From the NCBI GenBank assembly GCA_038238915.1, contig JBBSFH010000008.1:66856-130855 (forward strand): a stretch of 64,000 nt of DNA. Direction: 5' to 3'. A model generated the notes under the pieces. The model saw only the letters and a list, made by a program, of their open reading frames with translations. It was not told where the DNA came from and ran no database searches. Positions within the stretch are counted from its first letter, which is position 1. Every line of letters begins with the position of its first letter. The DNA comes from JAVVHE01 sp038238915 (lineage in GTDB: Bacteria; Pseudomonadota; Alphaproteobacteria; Sphingomonadales; Sphingomonadaceae). The position numbers and the translations under genes were made by a program. Of the stretch, positions 50,409-59,822 are shown piece by piece.

Positions 50409-51656
50409 TCAGGCTTCCTCGATCCAGTCGCGCCGCAGCGGCCGCACGGCGGCCAGCGCCAGCGCGGCGGCGATGAAGTAAAAGCCGAGGATCGCGACCG
50501 CGCTGTAGCGCAGCGCCTCCTCACCGAACCGCGCGTGCATATTGTCCGAAAGCGCGCCCAGAATCAGCGTGCCGAGTCCCAGGCCGATCAGATTGTTGAC
50601 CACCTGGAACATCGCGGACGCGGTCGCACGCATCGGTGGGGGCACCAAGCTTTGCACAGCCGTGTTGACCGGCGCGATCCACAGGATGTTGAGCCCGTTG
50701 GGAAGCAGGAAGAACAGCCACGATACCCACGGCGTCGGCGACAGCAGCGCGCCCGCGTACAGCGGCGCGGTGATCACCCACGCGATCGCGGGAAGCCTGG
50801 CGTAGATGCCTCGATCACGCCCGCCCATCCGGTCCGCGAGCCAGCCACCCGCGAGCACTCCAGCCGAGCCGCCGATGAAAATGAACGATGCGCCGAACTG
50901 CGCCATGTGGATCAGGCTGAAATGGAACGATCGCACCAGCACCGAAGGTACCCAGAACGCCAGCGCATAGCCCACCAGCGAACTCAGCGAAGCGGCGGCG
51001 GCAAGCAGCCAGAAGCTCCGTTTGCGCCGCACGATGCGGAACACCTCCATCACCGGCACGCTCGGCGGCTTGGGGGCGGCGCGTGGCGGATCGCGCACGA
51101 TCAATCGGAAGATCGGCGCGAATACCAGGCCCAGCCCACCCGCGACGAGGAACGCGGTCTGCCAGCGCACCGTCTGCGCGATATAGCCGCCCAGCAGCGC
51201 GCCGAGCGACAGGCCGATCGGGATGCCGAGCGAGAAGATACCGAGCGCGCGTCCCCGGCGTTCGAGCGGAAAATAGTCCGAGATGAGCGCGTAGGCGGGC
51301 GATACGCCGCCCGCCTCACCGATACCCACGCCGAGCCGGAACGCGAACAACTGCCAGAAGCCCGTGGCGAAACCGCACAGCGCCGAGAATGCACTCCACA
51401 ATGCGAACGCAGCGGCGATGACGCCGCTGCGACTTGTCCGATCGGCGAGCGCGGCAAGCGGAATGCCGAGCACCGCGAACAGGATCGCAAACGCGGTGCC
51501 GCCGAGCGCGCCGAGTTCGGTGTCGCTCAGGTGGAGATCGATCTTGATCGGCTGCGCGAGGATGCCGAGAAGTTGGCGGTCGAGAAAATTGAACGTGTAG
51601 ACGATCAGCAGCATCGCCAGCACGAGGCCGGGGCGGGCGGCGCGCGCGGGGGTCAA
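50409..51656 (-). CDS. MFS transporter
   Basis: A 415-residue major facilitator with twelve predicted helices. The loop 2-3 motif region is GIPLAALADRTSRSGV, and helix 1 carries YTFNFLDRQLLGILAQPI, a start typical of the spinster-like/anion-cation-symporter group in sphingomonads. It lies between the SDR (4-bp gap) and aldehyde dehydrogenase genes, so it probably imports or exports a substrate of that pathway. Confidence 0.9.
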   Translation of the reverse strand: MTPARAARPGLVLAMLLIVYTFNFLDRQLLGILAQPIKIDLHLSDTELGALGGTAFAILFAVLGIPLAALADRTSRSGVIAAAFALWSAFSALCGFATGFWQLFAFRLGVGIGEAGGVSPAYALISDYFPLERRGRALGIFSLGIPIGLSLGALLGGYIAQTVRWQTAFLVAGGLGLVFAPIFRLIVRDPPRAAPKPPSVPVMEVFRIVRRKRSFWLLAAAASLSSLVGYALAFWVPSVLVRSFHFSLIHMAQFGASFIFIGGSAGVLAGGWLADRMGGRDRGIYARLPAIAWVITAPLYAGALLSPTPWVSWLFFLLPNGLNILWIAPVNTAVQSLVPPPMRATASAMFQVVNNLIGLGLGTLILGALSDNMHARFGEEALRYSAVAILGFYFIAAALALAAVRPLRRDWIEEA

Positions 51657-51660
51657 CGGC

Positions 51661-52443
51661 TTATTCGGCCATTTGTGCGGCGAGCGCGGTGCGCTCCTCG
51701 CGCACGCGCTCGGGATTGGTGGCGACGTCGATGTCGAACGCCTGGAGTTCGGCGGGGATGTACCAGTGGAGCTTGTTCGAATGATAGGCGGCCCAGACCG
51801 TCTGCGCGACCTCAGCCGCAGGGACCAGCCGCCACATACCCTCGGGCGGTGCCATCGCGCGCAAGCTATCGGGCAGCATCGGCGTGTCGATAAGCCCCGG
51901 CAGCAGATCGGCCGCGCGCACGCCGTAGCGCATCAATTCGATCGACAGCGCCTCGGTCAGCCCCTTCACCGCATGCTTCGTCGCCGAATAGGTGGCGATC
52001 CCCGCCGTCCCCCAGATCGCCGACGAGGAGGAGGTGGTGAGGCATAGCGAGCCAGGCGTCACGCGCAGCAGCGGCACCGCCGCGCGGATGCCGATCATCA
52101 CGCCGAACAGGTTGACTTGCATGACGCGCATGATGTCGTCCCACGCGAGTTCATCGAACAGGCCGTTCACGCCGATTCCGGCGTTGTTGAACATCAGATC
52201 GAGTGTGCCGCCGGTCGCCGCGCCAAAGCCGTCCATCGCGGCAACGAAGGCCGGATGGTCGGTCACGTCGAGCGTGGCGAACCGATGATCCGCGCCGATC
52301 TCCGCCTTCAGCGTATCGAGCCCGTCCCGATTGACGTCGTGCGCGCCGACGAACCAGCCTTCGCGCGCGAACAGCAACGCGGTCTCGCGCCCCATCCCCG
52401 AGGCCGCGCCGGTGATGAAGATCGACTTGCGCGGTTGGGTCAT
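51661..52443 (-). CDS. Short-chain dehydrogenase/reductase of the catabolic cluster
   Basis: A 260-residue SDR: TGAASGMGRETALLFAREGW, NNAGIG, catalytic Ser in TTSSSSAIWG and YSATKHAVKG. It probably oxidises a secondary alcohol to the ketone used by the monooxygenase. Its ATG overlaps that gene's stop (ATGA), so the two are translationally coupled. Substrate not deducible. Confidence 0.92.
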   Translation of the reverse strand: MTQPRKSIFITGAASGMGRETALLFAREGWFVGAHDVNRDGLDTLKAEIGADHRFATLDVTDHPAFVAAMDGFGAATGGTLDLMFNNAGIGVNGLFDELAWDDIMRVMQVNLFGVMIGIRAAVPLLRVTPGSLCLTTSSSSAIWGTAGIATYSATKHAVKGLTEALSIELMRYGVRAADLLPGLIDTPMLPDSLRAMAPPEGMWRLVPAAEVAQTVWAAYHSNKLHWYIPAELQAFDIDVATNPERVREERTALAAQMAE

Positions 52444-54254
52444 GCGGGGACGGGTTCCTTGGCAAGCGCGTGCGCGCCATCGAGCTCGAGGCCCGCCATG
52501 TCGCCCTTGTCGCGCCATTCGCGCACCAGCCGGATGAACGCGATCGGCCCCGCGCCATAGGGAAAGCTGCGCGCAAGGCCTTCGGACACCTTGCCCTCGT
52601 TGTTGTAATAGCCGGGTGTGCAGCTTTCGAGGAACGCCGCGCGCGCCGAACCCTGATCGAGGATGGTACGAACCCACGCGTCCTCCGCGTCTGCCGTTGC
52701 CTCCACACTGCGGATACCGCGTGCGAGCGCCTCGCCGACGATATGCGCGGCGTGCGTCGCCTGCTCGGACAGCATGTGCGGGAAGTTGGGCGACATGCCC
52801 GATTGGGCTTGGGAAATGACGAAGAGGTTCGGATAGCCGTGCGCGTGCATCCCGTGGAGCGTCGCGAGCCCGCCCGACCATTTGTCCGAAAGCGATTGCC
52901 CGCCCACCCCATGCACGGCGAACCCAGATCGGTGCGGGAGATCGCCCGCCGTATCGAAGCCGGTCGCGTAGATCAGGCAATCGACAGGATACTCGCGCCC
53001 GTCCACCACCAGCCCACGCTCCGTTATCCGCTCCACCCCGCGCCCGGCGGTGTCGACCAGCGTTACATTGGGCCGGTTGAAGGTTTGCAGATATTCGTCG
53101 TGGAAGCACGGCCGCTTGCAGTAGAGGCTGAACCACGGCTTCAGCGCCTCGGCCGCCGTCGGATCGTCGACGATGCTGCCGATGCGCTCGCGCACCTGGA
53201 CCATCTTCTCGAAATCGGCCTCCGCCAGCAGCGCGGCGGGGTTCGGTTCCGCCCCCGCCGCCAGCTTCGCCCGGATCGCGCGCGCCAGCACCGTCCAGCC
53301 GTCCCCCACCTCGTCGGGTATGCTGAGGTCGCCCGCAAGCTGCGCGGTGAAACTCTCCATGCGGCGTTGCTGCCAGCCCGGCGTCAGCGAAGCCGCCCAC
53401 GCCGGATCGGTCCGGCTGTTGTCCCGCGCATCGACCGAGGATGGTGTTCGCTGGAAGACGAACACATGTTTTGCATCACGTGCCAGCGGCGGCACGCACT
53501 GGATCGCGGTCGCCCCGGTGCCGATGATGCCCACCGCCTTGTCGGCCAGCCCCGTCATCGGCTCGGTCGCGCTGCCGCCGGTGTAGGCATAATCCCAGCG
53601 GCTGGTGTGGAAGCTGTGGCCACCGAAGGTTTCGATGCCGGGAATGGCGGGCAGCTTGGGCCGGTTGAGCGGCCCGGTGGCCAGCACGACGAAGCGCGCC
53701 GCCACCCGGTCGCCGCGATCGGTGCGCACGATCCAGCGCGCGGCGGCGGCGTGCCAGTCGAGCGCGGTCGCCCTCGTGGAGAACAGCGCGTCTTGGTACA
53801 AGCCGAAATGTTCGGCGATGCGGCGGCAGTGCGCTCGGATCTCGGCCGCTTTGGAGTAACGCTCGGTCGGCATGTAGCCCGTCTCTTCGAGCAGCGGGAA
53901 ATAGATGTAGCTTTCCACGTCGCACGCCGCACCGGGGTAGCGGTTCCAATACCAGGTGCCGCCAAAATCGCTCGCGGCTTCCACGATCCGCACCTTGCGC
54001 GCCCCAGCCTCAAGCATCCGCGCCGCCACCAGCAGCCCACCGAACCCACCGCCGACGACGAGCACGTCCACCTCATCGTCGAGCGCCGCGCGTGGCGCCA
54101 CCTCGCCATAAGGATCGGTCAGGATGTGCCCGAAGCCGTCGGCGGGGTCACGGTAGCTGCGGCCGCCGGCCTGCGCGCGCCGTTCGCGTTCGGCGGCATA
54201 GCGCGCGCGCACGGCGGCGGGATCGGCCGCAGGGGTGTTTGCCTCAATGCTCAT
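52440..54254 (-). CDS. Baeyer-Villiger-type flavin monooxygenase
   Basis: FAD/NADPH monooxygenase of 604 residues. The first Rossmann motif is VVGGGFGGLLVAARMLEAG, then DFGGTWYWNRYPGAACDVES. The Baeyer-Villiger fingerprint region is FGGHSFHTSRWDY (FxGxxxHxxxW), and the second Rossmann motif is GIIGTGATAIQ. These enzymes insert an oxygen next to a ketone to give an ester or lactone. The start at 54254 (MSIEANT) has a better upstream AGGCG than the ATG at 54269. It lies between the receptor and the coupled SDR. Confidence 0.92.
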   Translation of the reverse strand: MSIEANTPAADPAAVRARYAAERERRAQAGGRSYRDPADGFGHILTDPYGEVAPRAALDDEVDVLVVGGGFGGLLVAARMLEAGARKVRIVEAASDFGGTWYWNRYPGAACDVESYIYFPLLEETGYMPTERYSKAAEIRAHCRRIAEHFGLYQDALFSTRATALDWHAAAARWIVRTDRGDRVAARFVVLATGPLNRPKLPAIPGIETFGGHSFHTSRWDYAYTGGSATEPMTGLADKAVGIIGTGATAIQCVPPLARDAKHVFVFQRTPSSVDARDNSRTDPAWAASLTPGWQQRRMESFTAQLAGDLSIPDEVGDGWTVLARAIRAKLAAGAEPNPAALLAEADFEKMVQVRERIGSIVDDPTAAEALKPWFSLYCKRPCFHDEYLQTFNRPNVTLVDTAGRGVERITERGLVVDGREYPVDCLIYATGFDTAGDLPHRSGFAVHGVGGQSLSDKWSGGLATLHGMHAHGYPNLFVISQAQSGMSPNFPHMLSEQATHAAHIVGEALARGIRSVEATADAEDAWVRTILDQGSARAAFLESCTPGYYNNEGKVSEGLARSFPYGAGPIAFIRLVREWRDKGDMAGLELDGAHALAKEPVPA

Positions 54255-54284
54255 CGAGTTCGCCTGCAAGAGTGGACGGCGCGC

Positions 54285-56789
54285 CTAGAACCGCTTGCGG
54301 AACGTAACGCCAAACGTCCGCGGCAGGTTGGGATAGGCGCTGAAGCTGCCCAACTGCGCGACGGTCGGGAAGGTGGCGATCAGGTAGCGATCGTTGGTGG
54401 CATTGCGGACCCACAGCATGACATCCAGCTTTGCGCGTTCGGCACTCAGCCCGAGGCTGGCGTTGATCTCGTTGCGCGCGAACGTGCTGATTGGCGGCGG
54501 CGAAAGCTCGCTGATGAGCGTGCTGCTCGTGTAATCATATTCGCCGCGCAGATAGCCATCGATCCCGCCGCCGAACTCGTGGCTGATCGTGGCGGACATC
54601 GACGCGGTCCACTCGGCGACATCGCCCGGCTTGGTGCCCGACAGGTCGCGGAAGGGCGAGACGAACTGTCCGTTCACGATCGGGCAGCGCGCCACATCGA
54701 AGGAAACGCATGCGGCGTGCGTGAAGCTATCATATTTGGGATCGAGGTAAGTAACCGAGCCCGTCAACGCCAACCACCGCGTCGGCGCGTAGGCGGTGTC
54801 GATTTCGACGCCGCGCACCGATTCCTTGCCCGCGTTCGTCAGAATGTAACCCGTGCCCGTGTAGGCGTTGGACTGGAAATCCTTGATCGCCTGATCGAAC
54901 AGCGCGATGTTGAAGAAACCGCCGCGGAACTTGGCTTTTGCGCCGATTTCGTAAACGGTGACGTTCTCCGGCGCCGCCGTGCGCCCGACGCCGCTCGCGT
55001 CGGTTGGCCGACTGTCCGACGACAGGTTGTAAGCCCCCGCCTTCCATCCGGTGGCGTAGCTGAAGTAGACGTTCAGCCGACCGCCAAAGTCATATGCAGC
55101 CTTGGCGGTATAGGTGATCTTGTCGCCCTTGAGGATGCCGTTATCGTTGGCGTTCGGGAAATTGATCGGCCCGTGATTGGCGGTATTTCCGTAGAAGAAC
55201 TGGACCGCTCCTAACCCTGCAAATGCGTTGCCGGGAAGACCGACAAACGGCAACTGCGGGACTGCTTGCAGATTCAGCGCCGAGAAGGTGTCGGTCAGCA
55301 CAACATCGGAGACAGCCGCCTTGCGATCGTTTAGATACGCGACACCACCTGTGACCGTGAGGTGAGGCAGCACCTTGTAATCGGCCTGACCGAAGATCGA
55401 GTAGGATGTCTGCGAGAGATGGTAGAAATCATGGACGCCCTGGCCGGGCCTGAAATAGGTACCGCCGGGAACGATCGACGGTGTTACGAGGCTTTGCAGA
55501 TATTCAAGGACAAACAGGTTGGATCGGCCTACGAAAGGTCCAGTCGTAGGTCCGCCGACGAGCCCATCGATGTAGGGCCGGATCTGGGTGCCGAACGTGG
55601 TGTCTCGTCCGGAGTACAGCTTCTCGTCTTCATAGAAGCCACCGATCAGCCAGTTGAGCCGCCCCTTGCCGTTCGATGCCAGGCGAAGCTCCTGCGTAAA
55701 CGTGTGCACGTCCGCGCGCTCGTTCTTGCTGGCGATGTCCGCGCCCGTGAAATCTACATCCTGCACCGACGCATTGATCTGGCGTCGATACGCGGTGATC
55801 GAAGTGGCATTGGCGAAGCCCAGGTTCCAATCGATCTGCGCGGACCCGCCACCGCCGAACAGCCGGTTGCGGGGATCGTTATTGAGATAGATGTTGCCAT
55901 TGAATTTGTTCGCTGGATCGCCGACCGGGGCGCCAAGCCCGAACGGACGCGGCGCGCCAATGAACTGCGTCGCAGGTCCGTTTTGAATTGTGACGACGCC
56001 GCAGCACTTTTCCAAAGCCTCGTTATAGTCGCCGATCAGGCGGATCGAGAGCGTATCGGTCGGGTTCCAGACAACATCGGCCCGGATCGCCTTGCGATTG
56101 CGATCGTTGATCTTTGCGCCGGTGACGACGTTGGTAAGATAGCCTTCGCGCTCGTTCACGCTGCCGAACAGCGCCACGGCCAACCGATCTGTGAGCGGTC
56201 CGGTCACGGAGGCGCGCGCCTGGATCAAGCCATAATTGCCCGTGCTGATCTCGGCCTTTGCGCCAAAATCGAACTGCGGCTTCTGGGTGATGATGTTGAT
56301 CGCGCCTGCGGAGACGTTCTTGCCAAACAGCGTCGATTGCGGTCCGCGCAGCACTTCGATGCGCGAAATGTCCGGAAGATCGTCAAGCGAGGAAAAAGTG
56401 CGCGAGCGGTACACACCGTCGATGAACACGCCCACCGAACTCTCGATGCCATCGTTGCCGTTGCCGTTACCGAAGCCGCGGATGTAAAAGTTCGTTTGCC
56501 CCGAGGCGTTCAGCTGTTCGATCTTGAGCGACGGAACAACCGATTGCAGATCGATGAGATCGCGGATCTGCGCTTTCTCGATCGTGTCGACGCTGGTGAC
56601 CGATACCGACAGCGGAATATTCTGCAACGACTGCGAGCGCTTGGTAGCGGTGACAATAATCTCGCCTTGATCGCCCGTGCGCGCCTCGGCGGCAGTGGCG
56701 GGGGCGGTAGCGGGCGCAACGCCCTGCGCGCACAGCGGCGCGCTCCACAAACCGATCAACGTGACGCCAATTAGATATCTGGTGCGCAT
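54285..56789 (-). CDS. TonB-dependent outer-membrane receptor
   Basis: An 834-residue receptor: signal peptide (to about residue 21), TonB-box-like stretch EIIVTATKRSQSLQ, plug domain (IPLSVSVTSVDTIEKAQIRD, LRGPQSTLFGKN), and a 22-strand barrel ending in the aromatic FRKRF. The ITQKPQF and GVFIDGVYRSRTFSSLDDL features match receptors commonly found next to catabolic genes in sphingomonads. It probably imports the cluster's substrate. It is divergent from tetR across a 191-bp control region. Confidence 0.93.
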   Translation of the reverse strand: MRTRYLIGVTLIGLWSAPLCAQGVAPATAPATAAEARTGDQGEIIVTATKRSQSLQNIPLSVSVTSVDTIEKAQIRDLIDLQSVVPSLKIEQLNASGQTNFYIRGFGNGNGNDGIESSVGVFIDGVYRSRTFSSLDDLPDISRIEVLRGPQSTLFGKNVSAGAINIITQKPQFDFGAKAEISTGNYGLIQARASVTGPLTDRLAVALFGSVNEREGYLTNVVTGAKINDRNRKAIRADVVWNPTDTLSIRLIGDYNEALEKCCGVVTIQNGPATQFIGAPRPFGLGAPVGDPANKFNGNIYLNNDPRNRLFGGGGSAQIDWNLGFANATSITAYRRQINASVQDVDFTGADIASKNERADVHTFTQELRLASNGKGRLNWLIGGFYEDEKLYSGRDTTFGTQIRPYIDGLVGGPTTGPFVGRSNLFVLEYLQSLVTPSIVPGGTYFRPGQGVHDFYHLSQTSYSIFGQADYKVLPHLTVTGGVAYLNDRKAAVSDVVLTDTFSALNLQAVPQLPFVGLPGNAFAGLGAVQFFYGNTANHGPINFPNANDNGILKGDKITYTAKAAYDFGGRLNVYFSYATGWKAGAYNLSSDSRPTDASGVGRTAAPENVTVYEIGAKAKFRGGFFNIALFDQAIKDFQSNAYTGTGYILTNAGKESVRGVEIDTAYAPTRWLALTGSVTYLDPKYDSFTHAACVSFDVARCPIVNGQFVSPFRDLSGTKPGDVAEWTASMSATISHEFGGGIDGYLRGEYDYTSSTLISELSPPPISTFARNEINASLGLSAERAKLDVMLWVRNATNDRYLIATFPTVAQLGSFSAYPNLPRTFGVTFRKRF

Positions 56790-56870
56790 GGAACCTCCCT
56801 CAGCAACCCGGCGCGTGCGTTCTTGGACGGATCGCGACGGTGCACTCTCCTTCCCACGCGGTTTAATCTA

Positions 56871-56895
56871 GTGCAAGCTAGAATATCGCTTGCAC
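56871..56895. promoter_or_regulatory. Probable TetR-family operator
   Basis: A perfect 8-bp inverted repeat, GTGCAAGC and GCTTGCAC, separated by nine AT-rich bases (TAGAATATC), lies in the divergent intergenic region, 82 bp before the receptor start and 86 bp before tetR. Position and symmetry fit autoregulation by the adjacent TetR protein. Confidence 0.7.
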
Positions 56896-56980
56896 GGCGT
56901 GGCGTTGCCAGTCGCCTGTGCATGCGAACATTGGCGGGAACCGTCGAAAAAGCGCCGGGCGGGATGTGGGAGGGACAGCG

Positions 56981-57646
56981 ATGCCGATCAGTGAGGGACG
57001 AGCGGTCAGGTCGCGGCGCGCGCACATCGCCCGGAGCCCGGTCGCAGATGCCGCCAAACCGCTCGCGCAAAGCCACAAATCGTCCGCCAAGCGCGACGCC
57101 ATCCTGCGCGCGGCGATCGAGATCATCAACGCCAAGAGCTACGCGCTCGCCACGATGAGCGAAATCGCGGCCAGCCTCAATCTGCGCGATGCAACGCTAT
57201 ATTATTATTTCGCCAGCAAGCAGGCGCTTGTTTACGCTTGCCATATCCGATCGCTCGAACGTTTCGAGGCGCTGCTCGTCGAAACGAATGGCGCGGGTGG
57301 AACGGGCATGGGGAGATTGCGCAGTTTCATCCGGAACATGCTCGACGATTCGTCGCACAACGGCCCGCAGCTTTACTTTGGCGACCACAGCTATCTGGAG
57401 GAAGCCGAGCGTAACGCCGTCGATCAGTGGGCGAACCGGCTGAAGGCCGTCCTCGAACGCTTCGTCGCGGAGGGAATCGCCGACGGCTCGATCATGCCCT
57501 GCGAGCCGACGCTCGTTGTCCAGCTACTGCTCGGAATGCTGATCTGGCTTGGCAAGTGGGTTCCATCGGTGGAGGGGCTCACCGTGGATCGGCTTATGAA
57601 CGCGATCGGCATGGTCGGGCTTGACGGGCTTGCAACCAAGCGTTGA
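56981..57646 (+). CDS. TetR-family transcriptional regulator
   Basis: A 221-residue regulator. The helix-turn-helix reads SAKRDAILRAAIEIINAKSY, then MSEIAASLNLRDATLYYYFASKQALVY, the TetR/AcrR pattern. The C-terminal ligand domain ends in LIWLGKWVPSVEGL, typical of TetR_C_33-like proteins near lipid or steroid catabolism. Start at 56981 has GGAGGGA upstream; the N-terminal 35 residues are basic and outside the fold. It probably represses the divergent receptor-monooxygenase operon through the 56871-56895 dyad. Confidence 0.9.
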   Translation: MPISEGRAVRSRRAHIARSPVADAAKPLAQSHKSSAKRDAILRAAIEIINAKSYALATMSEIAASLNLRDATLYYYFASKQALVYACHIRSLERFEALLVETNGAGGTGMGRLRSFIRNMLDDSSHNGPQLYFGDHSYLEEAERNAVDQWANRLKAVLERFVAEGIADGSIMPCEPTLVVQLLLGMLIWLGKWVPSVEGLTVDRLMNAIGMVGLDGLATKR

Positions 57647-57765
57647 TCGGCACAGGCCTCCGACCCGAACCCCGCGCAGCCCGTGCGCGGTATTGCGAAC
57701 AATCTTCCCTTTATCGCGCCCGCGTCCAATCCCCCGCCCGCGCGCGGCAGCCGCCGCCCGGCGCC

Positions 57766-57911
57766 CTACCACGCACGGCCGCGCACGTAGCGACCGGTAG
57801 CCGCGCCGGTCGGCTTGCCATCGCGCAGCGCGAAGCGGCCGTTCACCAGCACGTCCGCCACGCCATAGATCTCGCCCTCGTTGTCGCCGGCCGGGCATGG
57901 GCGCTGGCCTG
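57766..57911 (-). pseudogene. C-terminal remnant of an amidohydrolase (D-aminoacylase-like)
   Basis: Read on the minus strand, this stretch gives EIYGVADVLVNGRFALRDGK, then PTGAATGRYVRGRAW and a stop at 57768-57766. This is the usual end of amidohydrolase/N-acyl-D-amino-acid deacylase proteins (VNG...DGKPTG...GR.LR). Nothing of the catalytic domain precedes it; the homology stops near 57911. It is read as a decayed gene fragment. Confidence 0.55.
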
Positions 57912-58054
57912 GCGCGTCGCTCGTATTGCAGGATCAGGTCGAGGATGATTGCTGCCCGCGCGAGCCCATGCCGTCGCCGCCGCCGGAAGACACCGGCACT
58001 AAAACCACCCGCACGCTGACCTTTGCCACCCTCGCCACCCCGCCACCCACGGTG

Positions 58055-58198
58055 CCGCAAATGAACGTCCTCGTGCTCGGCTTCCAGGTGAAGACGCTGC
58101 TGCTGCTGATCGTGCTGCCGAGCGCGTTCGGGGTGGGCGGCGCGCTGCTGACGCGGATGCTGGCCTTGACGCTCTCGCCGATCCCGAGATTGTTCTAG
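58055..58198 (+). pseudogene. Possible C-terminal remnant of fliR (flagellar export protein)
   Basis: PQMNVLVLGFQVKTLLLLIV followed by GGALLTRMLALTLSPIPRLF and a stop resembles the last membrane segments of FliR. The sequence before PQMN does not continue the family, so only about 47 codons survive. No other flagellar gene is in the window. The family call is tentative. Confidence 0.4.
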
Positions 58199-58421
58199 CG
58201 ACGGACGATAGCGAGCAGACAAATCCGAAGCGCCGAGCCGCCTCCGCGACGGACCGGCCGCGAGCCTCTCTCGACCTCTCAAATCCGTCGCGAACAAAGC
58301 GGCGGCGCTCTTGCTTTCTCAAAACGGCAGGAAGCCTCCGCACCCGAGTGGGGCCGAAAGTGCAGCCGATACTTGCAGGATCCAAAAAACCTGCGGCTAA
58401 GCGCTCTTCTTTGATCAGCAC

Positions 58422-58514
58422 TGGCGGAGCCGGAGGGATTCGAACCCTCGGTGCGGGTAAACCCCGCACGGCGGTTTAGCAAACCGCTGGTTTCAGCCGC
58501 TCACCCACAGCTCC
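58422..58514 (-). tRNA. tRNA-Ser (anticodon GCU)
   Basis: The 93-nt minus-strand sequence folds as a class II tRNA. Acceptor arms are GGAGCTG and CGGCTCC with encoded CCA, anticodon stem GCGGT/ACCGC with loop TTGCTAA, and a long variable arm (GTGCGGG/CCCGCAC). The T arm is GAGGG-TTCGAAT-CCCTC. Anticodon GCT reads AGC/AGU serine codons. It lies beside gene debris at 57,650-58,200, consistent with a tRNA-associated insertion site. Confidence 0.97.
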
Positions 58515-58617
58515 GTTGCGCGGTTGCGTAAGAGACTGCCGGTGCAAGGTCAATCGCAAAGCCTGGCGCGATCACGCGCGCGCTTTGCCCATCGGGAAAT
58601 CCGCGCCAGAAGGCGAC

Positions 58618-59811
58618 ATGCCCGCCGCCGCTCCCGACCCCGCCGCCGCCATCCTCGCGCGAGCGCGGCGCATCGTGATCAAGATCGGATCGGCGCTGCT
58701 GATCGATTCCGCCACGCGCAGCGCCGATCTCGCGTGGGCACAGACGTTCGCGCACGATGCCGCGCGGCTGCGCGCAGGCGGCGCGACGCTGCTGATCGTG
58801 TCCTCGGGCGCGGTCGCGCTCGGCCGGTCGCGGCTTCGCCTGCCGCCAACCCGCAGCCTCACGCTCGACGAGAAACAGGCCGCCGCCGCAGCCGGGCAAA
58901 GCGTGCTGATGCGTGTCTGGGAGGATGCCTTCGCCCCGCACGCCACGCCGCTCGCGCAGATCCTCCTCACCCGCGACGATACCGAGGTCCGCCGCCGCTG
59001 GCTGAACGCGCGCAGCACCGTGGAGACCGTGCTGCGGCTGGGCGCGGTACCGATCATCAACGAGAACGACACGGTGGCGACCGAGGAACTGCGCTACGGC
59101 GACAATGATCGCCTCGCCGCACGCGTCGCGCAGCTTGCAGGCGCCGACCTGCTGGTCCTGCTGTCCGATGTCGATGGCCTTTACACCGCCGATCCGCGCC
59201 GCAACCCCGATGCCGCGCACATCCCCCACGTCGCCGCGATCACGCCTGCGATCGAGGCGATGGCGGGCGGCGCGAACCTCTCGGGCGGCGTGGGCACCGG
59301 CGGCATGGCGAGCAAGATCGCGGCTGCGCGCATCGCGCACGGCGCGGGCTGCACCACGCTGATCGCAGCGGGCCGCGTCGCGGACAGCACCGGCCCGCTC
59401 GCCGCGATCGAAGCGGGCGCGCGCGCCACGCGCATCGATGCGCACGCCACCCCTGCGGCCGCGTACAAGCAATGGATCGCGGGCCACCTCGCGCCCGCAG
59501 GCACGCTCCGCCTCGATGCGGGCGCGTGCGCGGCGCTCGCGCGCGGAAATAGCCTGCTTCCCGCAGGCGTGCGCGGCGTCACCGGCGCGTTCGGCAGCGG
59601 CGATATCGTCAGACTCGAAGACCCCTCGGGCCACGAGATCGCGCGCGGCGTCATCGCCTACGATGCGCTCGAGGCGCGCGCGATTGCAGGCCTGCAGTCG
59701 GACGCGATCGAGGCCACACTCGGCTATCCCGGCCGCGCGACGCTTGTGCACCGCGACGATCTCGTGCTGACACAGGCCTTGCATCAGCCCGCGGCCACGG
59801 GCGCAACCTGA
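58618..59811 (+). CDS. proB: Glutamate 5-kinase
   Basis: First enzyme of proline synthesis, phosphorylating glutamate; 397 residues. The amino-acid-kinase domain (VIKIGSALLID, VSSGAVALG, INENDTVATEELRYGDNDRL, LLSDVDGLYTADP) is followed by a C-terminal PUA domain (from GTLRLDAGACAALARG). Start at 58618 follows the domain limits; the open frame upstream crosses the tRNA-side gap. proA follows after 11 bp, a standard proBA operon. Confidence 0.95.
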   Translation: MPAAAPDPAAAILARARRIVIKIGSALLIDSATRSADLAWAQTFAHDAARLRAGGATLLIVSSGAVALGRSRLRLPPTRSLTLDEKQAAAAAGQSVLMRVWEDAFAPHATPLAQILLTRDDTEVRRRWLNARSTVETVLRLGAVPIINENDTVATEELRYGDNDRLAARVAQLAGADLLVLLSDVDGLYTADPRRNPDAAHIPHVAAITPAIEAMAGGANLSGGVGTGGMASKIAAARIAHGAGCTTLIAAGRVADSTGPLAAIEAGARATRIDAHATPAAAYKQWIAGHLAPAGTLRLDAGACAALARGNSLLPAGVRGVTGAFGSGDIVRLEDPSGHEIARGVIAYDALEARAIAGLQSDAIEATLGYPGRATLVHRDDLVLTQALHQPAATGAT

Positions 59812-59822
59812 GGACAGCATCG

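Noticed and set aside
52470..55214. 914-residue plus-strand frame opposite the monooxygenase and receptor genes
   Set aside because: Antisense of two unmistakable genes; Arg/His-rich composition is typical of the complementary frame in high-GC DNA.
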